Positions 1 through 7,337 of a stretch of DNA of 30,796 nucleotides are shown in pieces. This DNA comes from a virus. Location: positions 1-30,796 of the IMG/VR virus record IMGVR_UViG_3300048592_001279, one strand, 5' to 3'. The notes beneath the pieces are model-generated. The model made no database searches. It worked only from the letters and a program-made list of their open reading frames with translations, and was not told where the DNA came from. How positions within the stretch are numbered: the stretch's first letter is position 1; the number at the start of each line of letters is the position of its first letter. The position numbers and the translations under genes were made by a program.

Positions 1-92
1 AGAAGTTTGAGCGCGGCTCGCGCTGCGGATTCGGCTTCGATGGGTTCATCGACAGCATCAATGTAGGGGATGGTAACGCGGTAGTGATGCAT
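1..92 (-). CDS. partial small hypothetical protein, runs off left edge
   Basis: A minus-strand frame opens at an ATG at 92-90 and stays open to the window edge, giving 30 residues that begin MHHYRVTIPYIDAVDEPIEA. The alternating polar/hydrophobic N-terminus followed by an E/A-rich helix looks like real coding sequence, unlike the other frames here. A GGAG lies about 12 nt upstream of the ATG, a long but usable spacing. The residue pattern (short beta strand, then an acidic Ala-rich segment) is common in small phage and plasmid proteins, but I do not recognise a family. It would be the next gene in the minus-strand run behind the HTH gene at 445-705. Confidence 0.5.
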   Translation of the reverse strand, partial: MHHYRVTIPYIDAVDEPIEAESAARAALKL

Positions 93-150
93 CCATGGTC
101 CATGCTCCGAGGGACAGGGATGCTTTCAGAAGAAAAAATGAAGTGGCGCA

Positions 151-255
151 TCAGTCCTCGGGATAAAAAGCACCCCGGGGAATCTCCCCGGGACGCCAGG
201 TGCTAAGAAAGGCGCCCACACGGGGCTCCAGCTTTTTGTTGGTCGGCTTGTTCAC
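151..255 (-). CDS. possible 34-aa basic peptide (GTG start)
   Basis: A GTG at 255-253 is preceded by AAGGAG at the ideal spacing of 6 nt and opens a 34-codon frame ending in TGA at 151-153. The peptide is lysine/proline rich at its start and ends in an aromatic acidic tail (AFYPED). The same frame is open upstream to a GTG at 405, giving 84 aa, but that start has no Shine-Dalgarno. The last codons overlap a GC-rich hairpin with a T-run that looks like a terminator, which argues against a functional product. No family recognised. Confidence 0.28.
   Translation of the reverse strand: MNKPTNKKLEPRVGAFLSTWRPGEIPRGAFYPED
165..192 (-). terminator. rho-independent terminator candidate
   Basis: An 8-bp perfect GC-rich stem (CCCGGGGA at 174-181, TCCCCGGG at 185-192, 3-nt loop) is followed on the minus strand, after TGC, by a T5 run (A5 at 165-169 on the plus strand). 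It would end minus-strand transcripts coming from the HTH gene at 445-705. It overlaps the 3' end of the doubtful 34-aa ORF. Confidence 0.5.
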
Positions 256-444
256 TGGTTTCTCCTTCATTAGCAACCTTGCGGAAAGGACCTCCCCAAA
301 CAGACTCAAGGGGAGGCCCTGAAGCGGCGCCGGCTCAAAGTTTTTGCGTCGCCCACATTCGGGAATATACAGTTCCCGTTTTTTGGATTCAAAGAAAATC
401 GCCACCGTGCAGATCGAATTTGTAACAGTCAGTTACTCGAAGTA

Positions 445-705
445 TCAGGCTGCAAGGTTCCCGGTTGACATCGCCTTGGAAATGAAAATCTGCCAAGAGG
501 GGTAGTGCTCGTTCATGAACTTCAAAACCTTGCCTGGAGGGAGCGCAACCCCGAGACGCAGTGCCTCGTCGATCGATGGCGTCTTCCCCTTCAGGATACG
601 CCCAATCTGAGGCTTCGAGACTCCGGTGACGCGATGGAGCGCTGCGGGAGAGCGGGATGGGTGTCCGCTCATCCACTCTTTGATCAGATCGGCAAACATG
701 GACAT
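445..705 (-). CDS. small helix-turn-helix DNA-binding protein
   Basis: This is an 86-residue protein whose central segment (about residues 19-55: SPAALHRVTGVSKPQIGRIL, then KGKTPSIDEALRLGVAL) has the spacing of a Cro/XRE helix-turn-helix, with the recognition helix around VSKPQIGRIL. Such single-domain proteins usually act as transcriptional regulators of phage or plasmid genes by binding operator DNA. The ATG at 705 is preceded by AAGGGG about 8 nt upstream; a second ATG lies two codons in. It follows the 97-aa gene on the same strand with a gap of 37 nt, so the two are probably co-transcribed. Its target cannot be read from the sequence. The HTH call is fairly secure; its role as repressor or activator is inference. 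Confidence 0.65.
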   Translation of the reverse strand: MSMFADLIKEWMSGHPSRSPAALHRVTGVSKPQIGRILKGKTPSIDEALRLGVALPPGKVLKFMNEHYPSWQIFISKAMSTGNLAA

Positions 706-742
706 GGTAAGGCCCCTTGCTGTTGGATTGGAAACTTAAGGG

Positions 743-1036
743 TCAGGTGTCCGGTTCAGACTTTGCAATGGCCAGGTATTCCTCGCCATCAAACCGGATC
801 TCGTAAACGTAAAAGTCCTCGTCATCGGCGACAAATGCTGCATCTATAATCCGGTTCCTTGGGCCGCAGCCCTCGCGCTTATCAAGCAGCTCTGCATAGG
901 TGATCGCTGCCTCAACGGGAGAAGACCCTCGCACAACTTCCCACTTTGGAAGCCCATGCTCGCGGCAATCAAGCTCCAGATAGCAGTCGTGGAGCAACCC
1001 TGGAACCTCCTCTCTGCAAACGCGACAAAACATCAT
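743..1036 (-). CDS. 97-aa hypothetical protein with N-terminal Cys cluster
   Basis: The protein begins with a CxxC pair (residues 4 and 7), followed by further cysteines and histidines within the first 30 residues, which suggests a small zinc-binding knuckle. The rest is acidic with a beta-rich C-terminal half (YVYEIRFDGEEYLAIAK). I do not recognise the family. The ATG at 1036 overlaps the stop of the upstream 35-aa ORF in a TCATGA arrangement and has GGAG about 8 nt upstream, so the pair is translationally coupled. It sits between the primase-helicase gene and the small HTH gene on the minus strand, in a run of small genes typical of phage early regions. A zinc role is inference from residue spacing only. 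Confidence 0.55.
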   Translation of the reverse strand: MMFCRVCREEVPGLLHDCYLELDCREHGLPKWEVVRGSSPVEAAITYAELLDKREGCGPRNRIIDAAFVADDEDFYVYEIRFDGEEYLAIAKSEPDT

Positions 1037-1140
1037 GAGAAGACTCCATTCTTGATGATCGGCAGATCGCCGGGCGGTGGATATCCATGAAACGGCTCGT
1101 CAGAAAGAGGCTTTTCATCTGGCAAATCAAAATTTGACAT
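1033..1140 (-). CDS. 35-aa acidic, proline-rich small protein
   Basis: An ATG at 1140-1138, preceded by GGAG seven nt upstream, opens a 35-codon frame (starts MSNFDLPDEKPLSDEPFHGY) that ends in TGA at 1035-1033. The stop overlaps the ATG of the next gene (ATG at 1036), the usual sign of coupled translation. Good Shine-Dalgarno, coupling and tight packing behind a terminator support a real gene despite its size. The peptide is Pro/Asp/Glu rich and probably unstructured. No family recognised; it could be a leader that controls the 97-aa protein or an independent small phage protein. Confidence 0.5.
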   Translation of the reverse strand: MSNFDLPDEKPLSDEPFHGYPPPGDLPIIKNGVFS

Positions 1141-1151
1141 CACATTTCTCC

Positions 1152-1179
1152 GAAAAAACAGGTGCGTGCTCACACCTGT
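1152..1179 (-). terminator. rho-independent terminator after primase-helicase gene
   Basis: On the minus strand a 7-bp stem (ACAGGTG / CACCTGT, arms at 1173-1179 and 1158-1164, 8-nt loop) runs straight into a T6 run (A6 at 1153-1158 on the plus strand). It lies 44 nt after the primase-helicase stop and just before the Shine-Dalgarno of the 35-aa ORF, so it separates the two transcription units. Confidence 0.72.
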
Positions 1180-1222
1180 CCAGACAGAATTTTGATCCAA
1201 TTATTGCGAATACTGAAGCGAA

Positions 1223-3679
1223 TCAGGCATTATTTTCGCCGTTTCGAGATTCCTTTCGTATGCTTTCGAGCGATGCTGGATTGATACGGACGACCTTCTG
1301 TGTGCGAACGCCGCCTGGAACAAAGCACTCCGTCTCCTGCACGAGATTCAACTCGCGCAGACCCTGCAGGGCTCGATCCAGGTCCTTCGCAGTCTTGAGG
1401 TGCTGAAAACGCTTCAAAAGGATGTCCGAGCGCGACATGCCGTCGATGATCTTACCTGCCATAACCTGAGCTGCGAATGAGCGAACCGCCGGGTCCCAGT
1501 AGCCCTGCTTGGGCTCGTAGACCTTGCGCACATGGTAGCCTATGTAGCGGCACCAGCTGGCAGCCATACGCACAGAATGAATGGAAATCTGCTTGCTGAA
1601 TTCACTATTTGCGTCGTTGAATTCACCAGCCTCGAAGCAAAAAAGCATGTGAAAGATGATTGAGAGAGAACAGAAAAGACTTACCTGCTTATCCATGTGG
1701 CTACGAAGAGCAGGACGGGCATTGCTGTCACGCCAGGTATTGTGATGGTTTTCCATCCACTGGGCGACAAACGCCTGCGCCTCGGCATCGAAGTGCAGGG
1801 CTTTCTGGTCTTCGGGAACTTCAAGTTCCCAAAGCCGACGAAACACTTCCTCGAAAAGCTTCCAGCCCTCGGGATGAAAAGGAGCGTCATGCCACTTGAA
1901 AGCTCCGATAGGGCGATCGTGCGCAATAATCAGGCCGAATCGGGCAATGAGGCCATCGTTTTGGTCAGTGCCGGCCATGATCTCATCAATGATCTTTTTG
2001 AGCCAATCGGGCTGGGTGCTGCTGACGAACGAGAGAATTGACCAGCCGGAGAACGATCCCTTCTTGCGGTCGACCTTGAAGTCACCACCATTCCAGACCT
2101 CCAAATACAGGGCGCGGGCATCACTGGTGGTGCCCTTGTCAAGACTACGAACAAAACCCGCCAGCTCATCGTTGAACTTGCAAAGACCGTGCGGATTCCG
2201 GGCCAGCAGCTCCATCATTTTTTCCGGGGTCACGTCCTGGACAATCAGAGCCCGGTTTCCCTCCTCAGCAAGTGCATTGAGCCGGGCGACCTTGCCCGCC
2301 AGACGGTCCTGCAGAAAGGAAATGTCGCCACCTTTTTCGATCGCCACGGCCAGCTGCGCCTCAAGCTGACGCTTTTCTATCCGCAGCACGGACTCCTCGG
2401 CCTCGCGCGCCGCAGCCCGCTCCTTGTTTAGGAGCACGAGATCCTTGTCGAGTTGAAACAGCATGGAGAGCGCAGCCTTCAAAATTGCAGTCTTCTTGTC
2501 ACCCGGCGGCGCAACGAGCAGGTACCAGACGCAGGCATAAACACGCCAGGTCATGCCATGGACCTTCGGATAAAGAAAGACCTTCGACCCTATCACTGCC
2601 GAGAGGCCGGCGATGACCGCTGCGGCTATCGCGTCGACGGGCGCCTGAAGGTCATCCGCGAGGTACTCAATGCGGTAGCGGATAGACCAGTGGAGCATCT
2701 CTTCGGGATCGAAGTAAGGGATGCGCTCGAATCCATTCCAGGACGCTTTAGGGGTGCCCCAGGCAATGAGAACGTCAAGGGTGGCATCAACCATCTTCCG
2801 GAAAGCTTCTGCCGTTCCACCGGCCTTTAGCCAGTCTCTGAAGTCAAAGCCATCCTGTCCGCCAAGGTCCACAATCTTGAGGCCGAGACAAACGGGACGG
2901 AGCGATTCCACAATGGCATTGGCGTACTTTGCGCCGTTGTCATCACAATCGGGAACAATCACAACATGACGCCCCCGAAAGTAGCTCTCGTAATCCTTGT
3001 GCCAGCTATTGCAGCTGCCGGTAGTCGTTCCGGGAAAACCATGGCGATGCGCAGCCTCCACATCACCTTCACCCTCAAAAATGAAGACCTCGCTGGAATC
3101 CTTGCAGGCATTCCAAAGGTACGGCTGGGGGCGTGGGTGCCCGCCTGGCTTCCGGTTCACCCAACGACCACCTGAAGAAAAAATCGTCGGGAGCTGTTTG
3201 CGTTGCAAAGGATCGTTAGGATGCAGTCGGAAGACGCGCTTATTGGGACTCCCGTCATCATTGAACCAGCCATGTTCGTCGGTGCAGCGGAAACTCTTCC
3301 AGGACTGGTAGTAGCGGCGGGCATCTTCGATGGAGTCGAACCAGATGGGTTCCTCCTTGGAACCGCTCTTCTCCTTGGCCTGCTTTTTTTTCGGCGCAGG
3401 CTCTGCAAGGCTCACTCCGGCATACTGTGCCAGGTCGCGGATGCCTTCCGGGAACGTGAGTCCACGCTGCTCGCAGTAAAAGCGGATCACGCTACGTTTG
3501 GCACCACAGGCGAAGCACTTGAAAAACAAAGCCTCCTTGCAGCTCATGCTTGGGTTTTTGTCCGGGTGGTAGGGGCAAAGGATCGTGTGATGCTTCACGG
3601 CAAGGCCGAGTATCCCGGCAAGTTTTTCTGGTGGCAGCTTCGCCTTTATCTCTTCGATGGTTTCTTCTGGGATCGGCAT
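1223..3679 (-). CDS. primase-helicase (CHC2 zinc finger, TOPRIM, DUF3987)
   Basis: An 818-aa protein with three parts. Residues about 35-58 form a CHC2-type zinc finger (CPYH, then CFAC) as in DnaG-like primases. Residues about 196-290 form a TOPRIM fold with the conserved acid in FEGEGDVEAA and the DxD-like PDCDDNGA, which bind the catalytic metal for primer synthesis. From about residue 330 a DUF3987-type helicase/ATPase follows, with a Walker A-like APPGDKKT at 390-397 and FNDELAGF further on. The Walker A is atypical (GDKKT for GxGKT), as is usual in DUF3987. The C-terminal 80 residues look like a winged helix. Similar fused primase-helicases start replication of plasmids, satellites and phages. 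The ATG at 3679 has GGAG about 12 nt upstream. It is a stand-alone transcription unit with its own terminator. It is a second primase in the window besides the 1054-aa protein. Confidence 0.85.
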   Translation of the reverse strand: MPIPEETIEEIKAKLPPEKLAGILGLAVKHHTILCPYHPDKNPSMSCKEALFFKCFACGAKRSVIRFYCEQRGLTFPEGIRDLAQYAGVSLAEPAPKKKQAKEKSGSKEEPIWFDSIEDARRYYQSWKSFRCTDEHGWFNDDGSPNKRVFRLHPNDPLQRKQLPTIFSSGGRWVNRKPGGHPRPQPYLWNACKDSSEVFIFEGEGDVEAAHRHGFPGTTTGSCNSWHKDYESYFRGRHVVIVPDCDDNGAKYANAIVESLRPVCLGLKIVDLGGQDGFDFRDWLKAGGTAEAFRKMVDATLDVLIAWGTPKASWNGFERIPYFDPEEMLHWSIRYRIEYLADDLQAPVDAIAAAVIAGLSAVIGSKVFLYPKVHGMTWRVYACVWYLLVAPPGDKKTAILKAALSMLFQLDKDLVLLNKERAAAREAEESVLRIEKRQLEAQLAVAIEKGGDISFLQDRLAGKVARLNALAEEGNRALIVQDVTPEKMMELLARNPHGLCKFNDELAGFVRSLDKGTTSDARALYLEVWNGGDFKVDRKKGSFSGWSILSFVSSTQPDWLKKIIDEIMAGTDQNDGLIARFGLIIAHDRPIGAFKWHDAPFHPEGWKLFEEVFRRLWELEVPEDQKALHFDAEAQAFVAQWMENHHNTWRDSNARPALRSHMDKQVSLFCSLSIIFHMLFCFEAGEFNDANSEFSKQISIHSVRMAASWCRYIGYHVRKVYEPKQGYWDPAVRSFAAQVMAGKIIDGMSRSDILLKRFQHLKTAKDLDRALQGLRELNLVQETECFVPGGVRTQKVVRINPASLESIRKESRNGENNA

Positions 3680-3721
3680 TTCAGGTCATTCTCCATTCAT
3701 CATGCTGCATTCTCTCGCTGC

Positions 3722-3889
3722 GCGAAGCGTTCAGCTTCGCACCCTCCTAGACAGCGAAGCGTTGAGCTTCGCCTCTTTCCTGCTTTGGTTTTTTCACCCG
3801 CAGTCTTAAAACCCTGTTTTAAGAAAATACCTCCCTCTCCATATATCTCTCTATGGGTAGAGAGCCATTACGGCACACGCATTTGCGTG
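3722..3889. repeat. five tandem perfect inverted repeats
   Basis: Five short perfect stem-loops follow each other: GCGAAGC/GCTTCGC at 3722-3740 and again at 3754-3772 (loops GTTCA and GTTGA), CTTAAAA/TTTTAAG at 3805-3823, CTCTCTA/TAGAGAG at 3847-3864, and CACGCA/TGCGTG at 3876-3889. The first two are nearly identical copies 32 bp apart. None has a clear T-run, so terminators are unlikely. Position just upstream of a primase gene suggests operator sites, a structured 5' leader, or a single-strand replication initiation signal. Confidence 0.65.
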
Positions 3890-4049
3890 CAGAGAAAAAA
3901 TGATGTCCAGGGAACCGGGTCCTCGAATTAAGTCACTTTTACGTGATCACGCAATCTCCTGTTATTACAAACTTTAATCAGGTTAGACATACTGCAAAGT
4001 CAGACTGGCCGAATATGCAAGTTACTTGAATTACAAACATTTCTCAGAT

Positions 4050-4093
4050 CTCTCTCTGGAGAAGCGTTTTCCAAAAACGTTCAAGCGAGAGAG
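4050..4093. repeat. imperfect 44-bp inverted repeat
   Basis: CTCTCTC at 4050-4056 pairs with GAGAGAG at 4087-4093, and a poorly matched inner part includes CGTTTT facing AAAAACG around a CC centre. It lies in the same non-coding region as the five perfect hairpins and has no T-run. Confidence 0.35.
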
Positions 4094-4204
4094 AAAAACA
4101 CAGTAATCAAATGATATTATAGATGTAATCAGTCCTATGGTGCGCTCAACTGAAGAGCAAACATCACTGCAACCAACTGGTATTACTGGACTCAGGAGGC
4201 AGCC

Positions 4205-4467
4205 ATGTCATTCAATCGAAGACAGGTGTTTTGGTAACGCCCCGAAAAATCCAGGGCCTCCATCAACATGAAATGGGACGAACAATATTCGATCCACAAG
4301 ATCACGCCTCTCGGGTGCGCGTTGGCAAGTCGCAATGCACACTGAATCGCATTCGGCAGTTTTCGATATTGGAATCCGCAGGGCTGGACTATCTGAACTA
4401 CGAAACCAAGGATGGACATGGTTCAAATGTCAAGCAATGCGTAGAACTTTCTATTCGTCACGAATAA
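4205..4467 (+). pseudogene. possible frameshifted winged-helix DNA-binding gene
   Basis: An ATG at 4205 has a strong Shine-Dalgarno (AGGAGG, about 5 nt spacing) but its frame stops after 10 codons at 4235-4237. The -1 frame through the same site stays open to 4467 and looks protein-like. Its last 45 residues (CTLNRIRQFSILESAGLDYL, then a GHGSN turn and two strands) have the recognition helix plus glycine-rich wing of a winged helix. One base change near 4229 would join the start to this frame and give a protein of about 87 aa. The simplest reading is a decayed or misread gene; no good slippery heptamer is present. It is weak evidence, based on pattern only. Confidence 0.3.
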
Positions 4468-4996
4468 AAATTCCGCCATCTGAAAACAAAAGTTGGTCTG
4501 AACGATTTTTTTTATTTGCCAGAGGAGCCCAGGACGGGTCATACAGAACATCAGACTGGTAAGTCTTTTTTAAGCTCTGTGGATACCCGTCCCAGACAAG
4601 GTTTTGCGACTGGTGGTACAGTCGCAAAGCCTCCTTCTTTTTGGCCTCATTCTCCTTCATCAAAAGCAGGCTGCAGCAAAAGCGCAGGACGACCGTTTCA
4701 TTGTTGAGAACCATTCCAGATTCCCATTCCCTAACCGTCCGCTCACTTAGGCCGTTCTTATACGGACTGACTTCAGCAGCCGACAACCGCAGAGACTATC
4801 TAAAAGTGTTAGACCGTGAAAGATGAAAAATTGAACTCCGGTGGTATTTGGCAGAAAAAATTTCGTGGTTGGCAAAGCGGGGGTTCGTCTCGACAAATTT
4901 TTTTACAGCCTGGCTGCAATACGGATTATGGATTCGTTGTCTCTGCGCGTCAACTCCAAAGCCAAGGACTGCTGTCCGCTTCGAGATGTTCGACAA
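4451..4996 (-). pseudogene. HTH regulator remnant interrupted by an in-frame amber codon
   Basis: The downstream part (4451-4795) encodes a clear XRE-like helix-turn-helix (LRLSAAEVSPYKNGLSERTV followed by REWESG), then an alpha-helical region and a Lys-rich tail. There is no Shine-Dalgarno at the possible CTG or TTG starts (4792, 4786). In the same frame a TAG at 4796-4798 separates it from an upstream open stretch reaching a TTG at 4996, so the first helix of the domain would lie before the stop. Another frame upstream also looks partly coding and breaks near a run of seven A's (T7 on the plus strand, around 4898-4904). Most likely a decayed regulator gene; a short functional protein is the alternative. 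Confidence 0.4.
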
Positions 4997-5149
4997 TTAC
5001 TAAACAATGCTGATCAGAACTTATATAAGTTTGTAACATCCCGAAATGGAACACGGAAATTCGCAATATTTCCCGGGAAAATGGGTCAAATATTTACTGA
5101 TGAGTGTACTTAAGAGGCGCTTTTTTTGCACACAGTGAAGGCCGGCCGA

Positions 5150-5165
5150 CTATATCAGGATATAG
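5150..5165. promoter_or_regulatory. perfect dyad operator candidate
   Basis: CTATATC-AG-GATATAG is a perfect 16-bp dyad 20 nt before the ATG of the 64-aa gene at 5186, just upstream of its Shine-Dalgarno. A palindrome GGCCGGCC lies just before it (5140-5147). The position fits a repressor binding site; the neighbouring XRE gene at 5428-5679 is a natural candidate binder, by inference. Confidence 0.45.
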
Positions 5166-5185
5166 CGCGTTAAGGGAGTAAGCCG

Positions 5186-5380
5186 ATGCACACACTAAAA
5201 GATCTGATCAGCATAAGGCAATCATTCACGCGGGATCTCAATGAACTTGATCAGCCTGAGCCCGGAAAGCTCTGGCAGCACGGGCAATGGGTGGTCACAA
5301 TGCAGACCATCATCGAGCTTGACAAACTTATTGATGAATGGTCTCAGCCAGCGAAAGACGAGTGCAAACGAACAGTTTGA
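5186..5380 (+). CDS. 64-aa hypothetical helical protein
   Basis: The ATG is preceded by AGGGAG at a good spacing (about 8 nt). The product is 64 aa, mostly helical and amphipathic (LKDLISIRQSFTRDLNELD, later IIELDKLIDEW), with a short Trp-containing loop. Such small helical proteins are common in phage early regions. I recognise no family. It starts just after a perfect dyad (5150-5165), so its expression is probably repressible, and it converges with the XRE gene on the other strand. Confidence 0.5.
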   Translation: MHTLKDLISIRQSFTRDLNELDQPEPGKLWQHGQWVVTMQTIIELDKLIDEWSQPAKDECKRTV

Positions 5381-5427
5381 ACAAAGTCCAATTCCTGGAA
5401 AATCCAGTCCTCACAGCCACTTCAAAC

Positions 5428-5679
5428 CTACTTTTTGATAAGCTCTTCAACGTCGACACCAAAGGCTCGGGCGAGGCGCCAGAGCGATGAAAGCTTAAAG
5501 TCAGACGCCCCTGCTTCGATGGACTGAAGCGATCGGAGATTCAGTCCGTGCATATCAGCCAGCTGCTCCTGAGTCAGACCCATGGCTCGTCGCATTCGTC
5601 GGACGTTGCGTCCAACACGCTCCTTTATATTCTTAAGGCTGGTTCGTTTTGCTTTACGGGCCGAGGTCTTCTTTTTCAT
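5428..5679 (-). CDS. XRE-family transcriptional regulator
   Basis: An 83-aa protein with a basic N-terminus (MKKKTSARKAKRTSL) followed by a textbook Cro/CI helix-turn-helix: VGRNVRRMRRAMGLTQEQLA, then DMHGLNLRSLQSIEAGASDF and SSLWRLARAFGVDVEELI. It binds operator DNA as a dimer and most likely acts as a repressor in a phage-plasmid early region. I chose the ATG at 5679; the frame is open to a TTG at 5727, which would add 16 unlike residues. Neither start has a strong Shine-Dalgarno. It converges with the 64-aa gene and has the 5150-5165 dyad near by. Confidence 0.8.
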   Translation of the reverse strand: MKKKTSARKAKRTSLKNIKERVGRNVRRMRRAMGLTQEQLADMHGLNLRSLQSIEAGASDFKLSSLWRLARAFGVDVEELIKK

Positions 5680-5904
5680 GATTTCATCATCGGCGATGCG
5701 TGAGCAATACACCACGATGTTGAACAACGTATATACGCTTCAACTATCCATAATTATTAGCAAATATGTGTCTTTGATTTTTTCCTCTTCCATCTGGATG
5801 TCATTATTTTGTTTGATATTTTTATGGTTCAGTCTTGCAAGTGAATGACACCAGTGTGAAGGATCAGCGCAATCAGATGGGACGAACTCGCGCACGAGAT
5901 TGAG

Positions 5905-5959
5905 TAGGATCTGTGTAGGATCTGTGTAGGATCTGTGTAGGATTCGTGTAGGATTTCTA
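5905..5959. repeat. array of five 11-bp direct repeats (iteron-like)
   Basis: The unit TAGGATCTGTG occurs three times exactly at 5905-5915, 5916-5926 and 5927-5937, followed by two diverging copies (TAGGATTCGTG at 5938-5948, TAGGATTTCTA at 5949-5959). The period of 11 bp places each copy on the same face of the helix, as in binding arrays for replication initiators or cooperative regulators. It lies in the intergenic DNA between the XRE gene and the DUF2325-like gene. Confidence 0.85.
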
Positions 5960-6007
5960 TAGAAGCGAGAGGATATCCCGGTAACTATAGTCACTCTCCG
6001 CAACCCT

Positions 6008-6091
6008 GCTCACCGCTGACGTCGCGTCGAAACTCTAATTTTTTTATTGATAATGGATTATCAATATCCTGATTGAACCAATCCGGTGAGC
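6008..6091. repeat. nested inverted repeats in AT-rich DNA
   Basis: An inner perfect dyad ATTGATAAT-GG-ATTATCAAT (6046-6065) is enclosed by an outer 8-bp inverted repeat GCTCACCG (6008-6015) / CGGTGAGC (6084-6091). Surroundings are AT-rich with T-runs. It lies between the 11-bp repeat array and the DUF2325-like gene, so it may be an operator of that gene or, together with the iterons, an origin-like region (inference). Confidence 0.5.
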
Positions 6092-6235
6092 GATATATTT
6101 GAAAACTCTTTTTTTTCGCCGTCCCGGGTTCCCTCTTGAATTTCTCACGATCACTCCACTAATCCTGGAAATGGCGTTTGAAGCCTTCCATGGCATCCTC
6201 CGCTTTTAAACTTACCAGTCTAAAAAGGACAACGA

Positions 6236-7330
6236 ATGAATCACCCTCAAAGTCAGGATTGGCGGACCGCTGATTCCAAGTTGAATCAGCAGCGACCGAT
6301 ACGATCAGTTTTGGTTGCTGGTCTAAAGACCAGTGACAACCAGTTCATGAGATACTGCGAGGAGCTTTGGCTCAAGGCGGAACATCTCGAAGAAGCCTCC
6401 CCAACCAAAGTCATCTCCACGAGACACGATGCAGCTATCATTGTTACCACGGTGGCAAGCCACTTCATGTTCCATCGGGTCCGGGACCTCTACTCAGGCA
6501 AGCCGGTATTTATTGCTGGAGCCGGCGTGTCCGGCATCAAAGAGGAGTTTGAATCAAAGGTGTTTGGGGGCTCCAAAATTCTGACAAAGCTGCGGGAGAT
6601 TCCTGCTGAGAATACTCGGAACGGATCCGCAGTGCCGATATCTGTTCGCCTGTGGTGGCTCCTGGCCAATTTCAAAGCCATCGGCGACACGGTCAAATTC
6701 AAAGATGTCTCCAAGTTCTTCGATCGCTTCCTGGTAAAGAGTCAGGAGTCGGCTCTCAGCGGCGCGTGGCATGGAGGACGCAGCTCTGGCTTTCTTGAGG
6801 ACGTGTCGCGTGGCGTTACGATCTTCAATGGAATTCCTCTGAGTGCCTACGAAGCCATGGTTCAACACAAACTACCCTGCCCGGAGAACGTCGTGATGAA
6901 AATGAACAATCCTGCTGTTGTCACCCCGATCAAGGCTCCAGAAAAAGATGATGCGAACACCCTCCAACTGGCTTCAATACAGGATGTACCAGAATCTCCA
7001 CGAAGTGGATCCCAGCATACGGCAAACGATCCTGCCAATGATCTGCTGCTGGATTCCATGACCACTCTTCTCGATCAGCAAAAGCAATTGATCAGCATGC
7101 TCAGTCAGACCGTAATTGATCTCAAAGCTGATATTAAAGTTCTGAAGGAAGAGATCAATGAACTGCGGGAAAAAGTGAGCCATATTCCTGAAGCCATGGA
7201 GCGGGAGCTGCGTGGAGTTGCCGTCAAGACTGATTCGATCAGCGCGAAACTCGCTGGTCTGAATCCCGAGGAGACTGCGGTGGTCGATCAATCCATCGGC
7301 CTGCTTCTGGCAATGCGCAAGAAGGCCTAA
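6236..7330 (+). CDS. DUF2325-like protein with C-terminal coiled coil
   Basis: A 364-aa protein. Residues about 23-110 start RSVLVAGLKTSDNQFMRYCE and contain AAIIVTTVASHFMFHRVRDL plus GKPVFIAGAGVSGIKEEFE; the VxSH and KPV patterns match my recollection of the DUF2325 domain, a small Rossmann-like domain of unknown function. The middle (about 110-210) is unrecognised. A disordered Pro/Ser/Asp-rich linker leads to a C-terminal heptad-rich coiled coil (about 275-340), suggesting oligomerisation. Start ATG at 6236 has AAGGA with 6-nt spacing. It stands alone on the plus strand downstream of iterons and nested inverted repeats, so it may bind them, but no classical DNA-binding motif is visible. 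Family match is from memory and moderate. Confidence 0.6.
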   Translation: MNHPQSQDWRTADSKLNQQRPIRSVLVAGLKTSDNQFMRYCEELWLKAEHLEEASPTKVISTRHDAAIIVTTVASHFMFHRVRDLYSGKPVFIAGAGVSGIKEEFESKVFGGSKILTKLREIPAENTRNGSAVPISVRLWWLLANFKAIGDTVKFKDVSKFFDRFLVKSQESALSGAWHGGRSSGFLEDVSRGVTIFNGIPLSAYEAMVQHKLPCPENVVMKMNNPAVVTPIKAPEKDDANTLQLASIQDVPESPRSGSQHTANDPANDLLLDSMTTLLDQQKQLISMLSQTVIDLKADIKVLKEEINELREKVSHIPEAMERELRGVAVKTDSISAKLAGLNPEETAVVDQSIGLLLAMRKKA

Positions 7331-7337
7331 TCACAAG

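Larger units (their letters stand above)
3680..4190. other. hairpin-rich intergenic region upstream of the primase-helicase
   Basis: No convincing gene lies in these 511 bases. They hold a cluster of perfect inverted repeats (listed separately), a 10-bp palindrome CGTGATCACG at 3942-3951, and AT-rich sequence. The stretch must contain the promoter of the primase-helicase gene and may contain an origin or single-strand initiation site; this is inference from position and structure. Confidence 0.5.

Noticed and set aside
3203-3931. 242-codon open frame on the plus strand
   Set aside because: Mostly antisense to the primase-helicase zinc finger and TOPRIM; no Shine-Dalgarno or family pattern.
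4841-5113. 90-codon plus-strand frame starting with GTG
   Set aside because: No Shine-Dalgarno and it overlaps the minus-strand HTH remnant; neither strand is convincing, so no gene was called for it.
5905-5959. Tandem repeats considered as CRISPR
   Set aside because: Units are 11 bp with no spacers; it is a direct tandem array.
5740-6003. 87-codon minus-strand frame across the 11-bp repeats
   Set aside because: It only translates the repeats, has no Shine-Dalgarno and no family look.
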